64,000 nucleotides of DNA from Tupaia tana (lineage: Eukaryota > Chordata > Mammalia > Scandentia > Tupaiidae), in NCBI GenBank assembly GCA_026018925.1, contig JAKSZU010000009.1:71592041-71656040 (forward strand), written 5' to 3'. Below, piece after piece: positions 57,723 through 64,000 of this stretch. Position 1 is the stretch's first letter. Every line of letters starts with the position of its first letter. Under the pieces are notes generated by a model. That model was not told the DNA's origin, made no database searches, and saw nothing but the letters and a program-made list of their open reading frames with translations. The position numbers and the translations under genes are program-made.

Positions 57723-59043
57723 AAAAATGAAAGAGATAAAGATATAGCTAGATAAATAAAAGCTGAAGAGTTTATTATAACTATATCTACCCTACAAACA
57801 TTTCTAAAGGTTGTCCTTCGAGTTAAAATGAAATGATGATAGTAACTTAAAGCCATGTGAAAATATGTATAAGTTCTCTAGTAATGGCTATGGCTATGGA
57901 TAAATATGAAAACATGAATTATCACCATTTGATTCACAGCTTTACTTTTTATTCTTCAAACTAGATTTAAAAAATAAAAATAAAAAGTTATAAATATATG
58001 CTAATGAATACACAATATATAAAGACCTGATATGTGACATCAATAATATAAAATGGAAGGTGGAAGCAGAGCCATAAAGATAGGTGTAGAATTTTTACAT
58101 GTGTTCAAAATTAGTATCATGTTAAAATAGATTGTTATAATTTTAGGTTGTGATATGTAATTTCCATGGTAACTACACAAAAACAATCTCTATAGAGCAT
58201 ACACAAAAAGATATGAGAAGGGAATCAAAATATGCCACTACTAAAAAATCAGTTAAACATAAAAGAAGACAGTAAAGAAAGAAATGGGAGACAAATATTA
58301 AACATGCAGAAAAACATAGCAAAATGGCAATAGTAATTCCTCTCTGTAAGTAATTACTTTAAATGTAAATAGATTAAACTCTCCAATAAAAATACATGGA
58401 TTACCAAAATGAATAAAAAATGCAAGATCTGGAGTCCTTAATGAGAGCTGAGAACTAGTGATTTCAGGGAATAAGAGAAATGAAGATTTTCTGCTGAGAA
58501 TTCACCCTGGTAGAGCCCCCTCTATCCTTCTTTCTGTTTCTTTCAGTCTCTCTGTGTCTTTTCATTTTTAAATTTTTATTTTCTTCTAATTTTTCAAAGT
58601 AAACTATTTTTTTGGCTCTCAAATCCTCCTTTATCTTGCTAATAACCTCCTTTCCTCCCTCCCATTTAAGAGAGGCAAAAAGGGCAGGCCTTCAGAAGAA
58701 GACAGTCCTCCATTAGAGCTGAGAACTAGTGCTTTAGTGCACCAAATAGTTTTCATTTTTTTTAAATAAATAAATACATATATATATTTTCTCTCTCTCT
58801 CTCTGTTTTCTTATTCTTTATGTTTTACCTCATCACTTTGCTGCTAAGTGCTCCATGCACTGAGCATCTAGACAGGTCTAAGTGAAATGTAGTCAAACAT
58901 CTGAATACTATTAGGGTCAAAATATTCCTCAATTCCCACTGAATCTGAGAAAAATGGAATGGAAAAAATTACAGATCACTTCCACCTGCATACCTCAGAT
59001 TGCTCAAATTGAGCTAGAAATTAAGAAACAAATAACCCATCAG

Positions 59044-60039
59044 AAGACTAGAAATCATCACAGAAGAACAAGATATATGACACCAAGAAAATACCTCTCC
59101 CTCAAGGGAAAAAAAATAATTCTTCTTCATCCACAGACAGTACAATAGAACTCATGGAAGGTCTGATAAAGAATTTAGAATATTCATAGTGACAAAGCTA
59201 ACAGAGATGGAAGAAAAGAGAAGCAATTAACCCCAGAAGATGTAGGAGAAAAGAGTTGATGAGTTCTAGGAGGTGAGGAAGTTTTTGTGACAGCTGAAAG
59301 AGGAAATACACACTATAAAAACAGAATCAAATGGAACTGTTAGAGATGAAGGCTATAATATAGGAAGTCAAAACTTTCCTTGAAAGTATTAAAAGCAGAC
59401 TAGATCATGCAGAAAATCAAATATTAGATGTAGAAGAGAGAATTGCTGAACTAGTAAAATCCACCACAAAGACTGAGAAAATAATACAAGACAATGAGAA
59501 TAATATATGGAAATAGTAGATACCATTTAATGTCCAAATATACAGATAATTGGTATCCCAGAAGGTGAAGAGACTAAGGGCATTGATAATATATTCTGTG
59601 AAATCCTGGAAGAAAACTTTCCAAACCTAGAGAGGCACTCAAAGATCCAGACCTAAGAAATACAAAGGACCCCAAATAGGATCAACCCAAGATGACCTTC
59701 TCCAAGACATGTTATAGCCAGATTTACCAAAACCGCAGACAAAGACAAGATCGTAAGATTGGCAAGAGAGAAATGTCAAGTTACCTACAAAGGATATCCC
59801 ATCAGGCTAACAGCAGACCTCTCATTGGAAAAAACGTGAGTAAAGAAAGAATGGGAAATATACTCAAAGTGTTGAGTGAAAAACAATTTCAACCAAGAAT
59901 ACTATATCTGGCAAGATTATCCTTCATATGGGAAGAGAAGACAAGAACATTCTGAGATAAACAAATCTTGAAAGAATTTACCAACACCAGACCAGTTTTC
60001 CATGAAATTCTGAAAGGAGTGCTATATCAGGAAAACAAA
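59044..60039 (+). pseudogene. L1 ORF1p-like pseudogene of copy B
   Basis: The first codon of the expected MTRNH start is AAG, so the start is lost. Recognisable pieces are KEFRIFIVTKLTEME, LDHAENQILDVEERIAE, NIFCEILEENFPNLERHSKI, SEKQFQPRILYLARLSFIWE and KEFTNTRPVFHEILKGVLYQ. The expected stop after QEN is AAA, so the frame runs on to 60,171. Several frameshifts and internal stops make it non-functional. Confidence 0.8.
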
Positions 60040-60269
60040 AGACAGACACAAAGAAATAAGGGTTCAAAAACAACTATGAAAATGGCCAGCTTAATGGTAG
60101 GGACACGTCCAGAGTTGAAGGTCATCTTCCAGAATTTAAACAGAAAGATCACACAACAGAAGATAGATTAAGTACATGAGTCTGAACTGGTGAAATAGAA
60201 TTGTATGAATTTTGACTAAAACATTACTGATCTTCTTCTAGGCTTTGTTTTCCAGAGTTAAGGATTTTT

Positions 60270-60529
60270 TTTTCTTTTCTTTGGGAGAGGATTTTGCTAT
60301 AGAGTGGTCACCAGACAGACAGAGAGACACAGAGAGACAGAAAGTGAGAAATCACCCCCTAGGGGGGATGGCCACGCCACAATCCCTTCTCCTCCATTCT
60401 CTTCTCGGAATCTTGGGCACGCACACACACACGCCTGGCATGAGTTTTAAGCCATCGGGTTTGGGACTCAAACCGCAGTCGACTACATGGGAGTCCAGTA
60501 ACATAGCCATTACGCTAACTGCTGGTCCC
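60270..60529 (-). mobile_element. tRNA-derived SINE, long type
   Basis: Reverse complement starts GGGACCAGCAGTTAGCGTAATGG. The TSD CCAGAGTTAAGGATTTTT lies at 60,252-60,269 and 60,528-60,545, overlapping the first SINE bases. It lies inside the 3' region of the ORF1-only element. Confidence 0.93.
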
Positions 60530-61558
60530 AGAGTTAAGGATTTTTGTCTTCTCTTAAGTCGTTGACAGGTCCATGTACCTACTATTTGAACAAAATCCTA
60601 ACCTGTGTCCTGGCTTTAGGACTTAAGTAAAGTTCTTTTAACATTTTTCGATTTTTATTCATTAAAGCTAAAACTGTCTTTCTTGAAATAAAAAAAATTC
60701 AAAAATAAAAAGAAGCAGTTTGAAGAGAAAGTTAGTTCTATTTGCTTTAAATTTTAACTCGTACTTCAATGACAGTAAGCTAGTTAAAATTCTAGTTTGT
60801 ATCATTTTAATATCATATTGTATTATATTATAAAACATAAAATGTTCATTTTTTGAGATAGATGAGTTTAAAAATTAAATCTATAAAAACAACTGCAACT
60901 GCATTAAGGTTATATAGTATGTCTAAGTAAAATTAAAGTATCATATTATTTTTTAAAAAATATCTGAGTCCCTGTTTGTGTGGAAAAATGCTCTGCAGCA
61001 TTTTAATTCTAAACTGTACATTGGTTCTTTGCAAGGAAAAATATTACATTGGAAATCAAAAAATAAATTACTTTGTTTCTTTGTCTTAAAAAATACAAGA
61101 CCCAACTGTTTATTATCTATGAGAGATTCACTTCATATCTAAGAATATACACAGGTTAAAAGTGAAAGTACATAAAAGATATTTTGTGCAAATAATAACC
61201 AAAAAATAACAGGGGTGGCTACATGAATATCAAATAAAATAGATTTTTTGACAAAAAAATTTTGTTTCAGAGACAAAGAAGAGCATAATGATAAATTCAC
61301 CAAGAAGATATAAAAATGTAAACTTATCTGTACGAATGAGGAGAATTCCTAAGTGTATCAGGAAAACATTCACATAATTGAGAGAAAAACAGTTCTTTGA
61401 TATAGTTGGAGACGTCAATATTCCACTTTCAATGGAGAGAACTAGACAGAAGATCAATAAGGAAACAGAACTAGACAGAAGATCAATAACAACAGTATAG
61501 ACCAATCAGACCAAACATACATTTATGGAACACTCCTTCCAACAAGAGGAGAGTGCAC

Positions 61559-61924
61559 GTTTTTTTTAATTTTTTTTATTATCATCATAATCTTCTTTAT
61601 ATTACATTGGATTACATATAACTTTACAGTGTATTACATTGCTTTTTCAAAAGGGAATGCCATGCATGTCAGTCAATACAGAGACATTAGTCTTCCCACT
61701 TCATCATTCAATATCTTTGCTATGTTTTTCCCAATCATTATTATGATTATTCTAATTATTTTTTAAAACAGTCAATCACTATTTCTCATTTTGCTTGTAA
61801 AAAGCCTTTGCCCATCATGAAATACTTCTCAGACCAATCCAGTTGAGAATACTATACATGTCATCATCAACAGGTAATAAGCCATATCTGTTTCTCACTA
61901 ACGTCCTGCCTCTCTATTTGTTCT
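61559..61924 (-). mobile_element. 5'-truncated L1 (3' UTR only)
   Basis: Reverse complement matches the 3' UTR of the plus-strand L1 (50,910-51,345): GCTTATTACCTGTTGATGAT, TCTGAGAAGTATTTCATG and GTATTGACTGACATGCATGG, ending in an A-rich tail. An exact 16-bp TSD CAAGAGGAGAGTGCAC lies at 61,543-61,558 and 61,925-61,940. Confidence 0.92.
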
Positions 61925-62150
61925 CAAGAGGAGAGTGCACATTTTTTTCAAGTGTACCTAGAATATTCATGTTACGCCACAAAACAATTCTTAGTAAACG
62001 TTAAAAGCTTGAAATAAAATGAGGAATTTTTGTTGGCCACAATGGAATGAAATTGGAAATCAGTAGCAGAAGGAAAACTGGAAAATCTACACATATGTAG
62101 AAATTAACACATTCAAACAACTGATGTATCAAAGAAGAAACCACAAAGAA

Positions 62151-62324
62151 GGCTGGCAGGTGACATGGCAGCTAAGGGCATTGGACTCCCACATGACTGA
62201 CCATGGTTTGAATCCCAAACATGGTGGCTTGCTTTCTTACTTTTCCTCTCTCACTGTCTTACTCTCTCTGGTCAAATTAAAATAACGAATAAATAAAGTT
62301 AAATAAAATAATTATTTTTTTAAA
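62151..62324 (+). mobile_element. tRNA-derived SINE, short type
   Basis: GGCTGGCAGGTGACATGGCAG is followed by B box GGTTTGAATCCC, GGTGGCTTGCTTTCTTAC, a CT-rich stretch, CTCTGGTCAAATTAAAATAA and an AT-rich tail. A 20-bp TSD with one mismatch flanks it (62,131-62,150 and 62,325-62,344). Confidence 0.9.
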
Positions 62325-62613
62325 AAAGAAGAAAACACAAAGAAAATTACAAAATAGAAACAAACAAAATTAAAAATACCATATACCAAAATTAAGGAGA
62401 CATAATGAAACAGTGCTAAGAGGGAAATTTATAGCTGTGAATGCTAACATTATAAAAGAAGAAAGCTCTCAAATCAACTACTTAACTTTACATCTTAAAG
62501 ACTATAAAAAGAAAAACAAATTGAACCCAAAGCTAGAAGAAAGAAGGGAATAATAGATTACAGGAGAGATAAAGAAAATAAAGTAGAGAAAAAGTATAGT
62601 GAAAAATAAAAAA

Positions 62614-62890
62614 GGGTTCAGCAGGAGGCATGGAGGTTAAGGCAGCTGGATCTGAACTGGCTGACTGTACAATTTGAGTCCTCAACCTGGCAGCTTAAAA
62701 CATCAGGCACATGTGTGTACATGCCTACAATCTAAAGAGAAGAATGGAGGAGAAGTGATTGTGGTGTGGCCATAGTCCCTTGGAATGCTTTCTCACTTTC
62801 CCCATTTTGCCCTCTGTCTCTGTCTCCAGAAAGCACACATTCCCTATCTCTCTCTCTCACACACACACACAAATAAATAATAAAATAAAA
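62614..62890 (+). mobile_element. tRNA-derived SINE, long type, diverged
   Basis: GGGTTCAGCAGGAGGCATGG opens the element. AGAATGGAGGAGAAGTGATTG is the middle domain and TCTCTCTCTCACACACACAC precedes the AAATAAATAA tail. Old copy within the L1M ORF2. Confidence 0.78.
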
Positions 62891-63145
62891 TAATGTAAAA
62901 AAATCATGAGTTGGTTCTTTGTGAAGACAAACAAAATTAACATGCTTTAGGTAGATTGACAAAAAAGAAGAAGACTCAAATAATTAAAATGAGAAAAAAA
63001 GTAGGACATATTTACTGACTTTACAGAAATTAAAAAAAATTATAAGAGAATACTATGAACAACTACACATTAACAAATTGGATCACCTAAATGGAACAGA
63101 CAGATTTCTAAAAACACACAACCGATTAAGATTGAATCATGGGAA

Positions 63146-63313
63146 GCCAGCAGGTGGCATGGTGGTTAAGTGAGTTGGACTTCCACATGACAGACCGCAG
63201 TTCGAGTCTAGACCTGGTGGCTTGCTTTCTCACGTCTCCTCTCTCACTCACTCTGTCTCTCTCTGGTCAAATTAAAGTAAATAACTAACTAAATAAATAA
63301 AAATAAAGAAAGT
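63146..63313 (+). mobile_element. tRNA-derived SINE, short type
   Basis: GCCAGCAGGTGGCATGGTGG opens the head, followed by B box AGTTCGAGTCTA, GGTGGCTTGCTTTCTCAC, TCTCTGGTCAAATTAAAGTA and an AAATAAATAA tail. A long-type SINE follows with no gap. Confidence 0.88.
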
Positions 63314-63583
63314 AGGGACCAGCAGTTAGTGTAATGCCTATGTTGCTGGACTCCCACATGGTCGACCACTGTTCGAATCCCGGACCCAGTGGCTTCAACT
63401 CACGCTGGGCACATGTGCGTGTGTGCCCAAGATTCTAAGGAAGAGAATGGAGGGGAAGGGATTGTGATGTGGACATCTACCCAGGGGGTGATTTCTCTCT
63501 TTCTGTCTCTGTCTCTCTCTGTCTTTCTGGCAAGCACACGTGCCCTATAGCAAAAAATTCCTTCAAAAAAAAAAAAAAAAAAC
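63314..63583 (+). mobile_element. tRNA-derived SINE, long type
   Basis: GGGACCAGCAGTTAGTGTAATG is followed by B box TGTTCGAATCCC, middle domain AGAATGGAGGGGAAGGGATTG, CCCTATAGCAAAAAATTCC and an A-rich tail. It inserted at the tail of the preceding short SINE. Confidence 0.9.
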
Positions 63584-64000
63584 AAAAACCAAACAAAAGC
63601 AAAAAAACTCACAAGAGAGAAAACCCCAGTACCAGGTAGCTTTACTGATAAATCGTATCAACTATTAAAAGAATAAATACCAATTCTCCTCCAATTCTCC
63701 CAAAGCATAAAGAGGTAATACTTTCAAACTCATTTTATGAGGCCAGCTTTACCATAACAAAGTGAGACAAAAACACTGTAAGAAAAGAAAACTGCAGACC
63801 AATATTATGTATGAATATTGAAGCAAAAATCCTCAACAAAACACTAACAAATCATATTAAGCAACATATTAAAAGGATTATGCACCATAGCCAAGTGAAA
63901 TTTATTACTGGAATGCTACATTCAGTATATAAAACTCAATCAATGTAATACATTAACAGAATATTTAAAAAAAAACACACCTAATTATCTCAATTGATTC

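Larger units (their letters stand above)
56050..58435 (+). mobile_element. Old L1M-type element, 5' portion (ORF1 and inter-ORF region)
   Basis: Order and wording follow old mammalian L1M sequence as I know it: ATACCCAATTTCAGCAAAAT, AAGTACTTTAAGGCCATTACC, CTAAGGGACTTACAGCACACC, GAGACACATTGTAATAAAA and GCAAGAAAAAAGTGACTCATC (ORF1). After interruptions come CCATGGTAACTACACAAAAAC and ATTACTTTAAATGTAAATAG, then ATTAAACTCTCCAATAAAAA (start of ORF2). It is interrupted by a SINE (56,403-56,656), an L1 3' stub (57,245-57,400) and a SINE (57,457-57,722), and stops at 58,435 inside the ORF2 start. It resumes at 61,099. Heavily mutated. Confidence 0.8.
58436..61085 (+). mobile_element. ORF1-only L1-derived element (HAL1-like), copy B
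   Basis: The flanking L1M sequence breaks at 58,435 and resumes at about 61,099. The flanks AAAAAATGCAAGATC and AAAAAATACAAGACC look like an aged TSD, so the 2.65 kb between them is one insertion. It has a 5' part with two related blocks sharing GAGCTGAGAACTAGTG (about 58,447 and 58,715), ORF1 (59,044-60,039), and about 0.75 kb of 3' sequence (excluding a SINE) with no ORF2. The post-ORF1 segment matches copy A at 32,991-35,635. The last ~350 bp differ from copy A. HAL1 assignment is inference. Confidence 0.7.
61099..64000 (+). mobile_element. Old L1M-type element continued (ORF2 remnant), runs off the window
   Basis: Sequence resumes with ACAAGACCCAACTGTTTATT, then the endonuclease region (CACAGGTTAAAAGTGAAAG, AATAACAGGGGTGGCTAC). 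Later pieces match the linker region (GTGCTAAGAGGGAAATTTATAG) and the reverse transcriptase (ACTCATTTTATGAGGCCAGC, CTGCAGACCAATATTATG, AAAATCCTCAACAAAACACT). It is interrupted by an L1 3' stub and four SINEs and carries many stops. The end lies beyond 64,000. Confidence 0.8.

Noticed and set aside
1..64000. Firm species assignment
   Set aside because: SINE and L1 features point to a placental mammal without Alu or B1, but I cannot verify a species-specific consensus from memory.

Overview
This is eukaryotic, almost certainly placental-mammal, nuclear DNA. It holds several LINE-1 (L1) retrotransposons with recognisable ORF1/ORF2 proteins, ancient MIR elements, a MaLR/MLT1-type LTR, and many copies of a tRNA-derived SINE with poly(A) tails and target-site duplications (TSDs). 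There is no Alu or B1. I cannot name the species. Colugos are one candidate because they carry abundant tRNA-derived SINEs, but this is a guess. I found no intact host protein-coding gene, rRNA, functional tRNA gene or CRISPR.

Layout. (1) 1-30,288 is one continuous GC-rich tandem array of a ~127-bp monomer. By spacing I estimate ~190 monomers, about a third followed by an ~85-bp A-rich linker. Higher-order structure is nested: a ~2.16-kb block occurs four times inside an ~8.1-8.3-kb block present twice (about 3,121-11,421 and 11,422-19,520). A single SINE interrupts the array. (2) 30,289-35,635 is a pile of minus-strand L1-type ORF1 fragments, including an element that passes from ORF1 straight into a 3' UTR (half-L1/HAL1-like). 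(3) 35,636-38,993 holds ancient MIRs, an MLT1-type LTR and SINEs. (4) 38,994-51,345 is a full-length plus-strand L1 with TSDs. Its ORF1 is split by a second, full-length minus-strand L1 (40,711-46,613). (5) 51,346-56,049 is mostly unrecognised sequence with SINEs. (6) 56,050-64,000 is an old plus-strand L1M-type element, interrupted by a second ORF1-only element (58,436-61,085), an L1 3'-end stub and many SINEs; it runs off the window.

The main observation is that the 30-kb satellite monomer is homologous to the 5' UTR monomers of the nested minus-strand L1 (46,391-46,613), in the same orientation and with the same period (128 versus 127 bp). The right edge of the array begins within about 10 bp of the same monomer phase as that L1's 5' end, and the array abuts a broken L1 ORF1. 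The simplest reading is that an L1 promoter array expanded in place into a satellite, or that L1 captured a satellite as promoter. The host plus-strand L1 carries a different, unrelated ~170-bp 5' monomer, so at least two promoter types coexist here. All ORFs in the array are by-products of the repeat.
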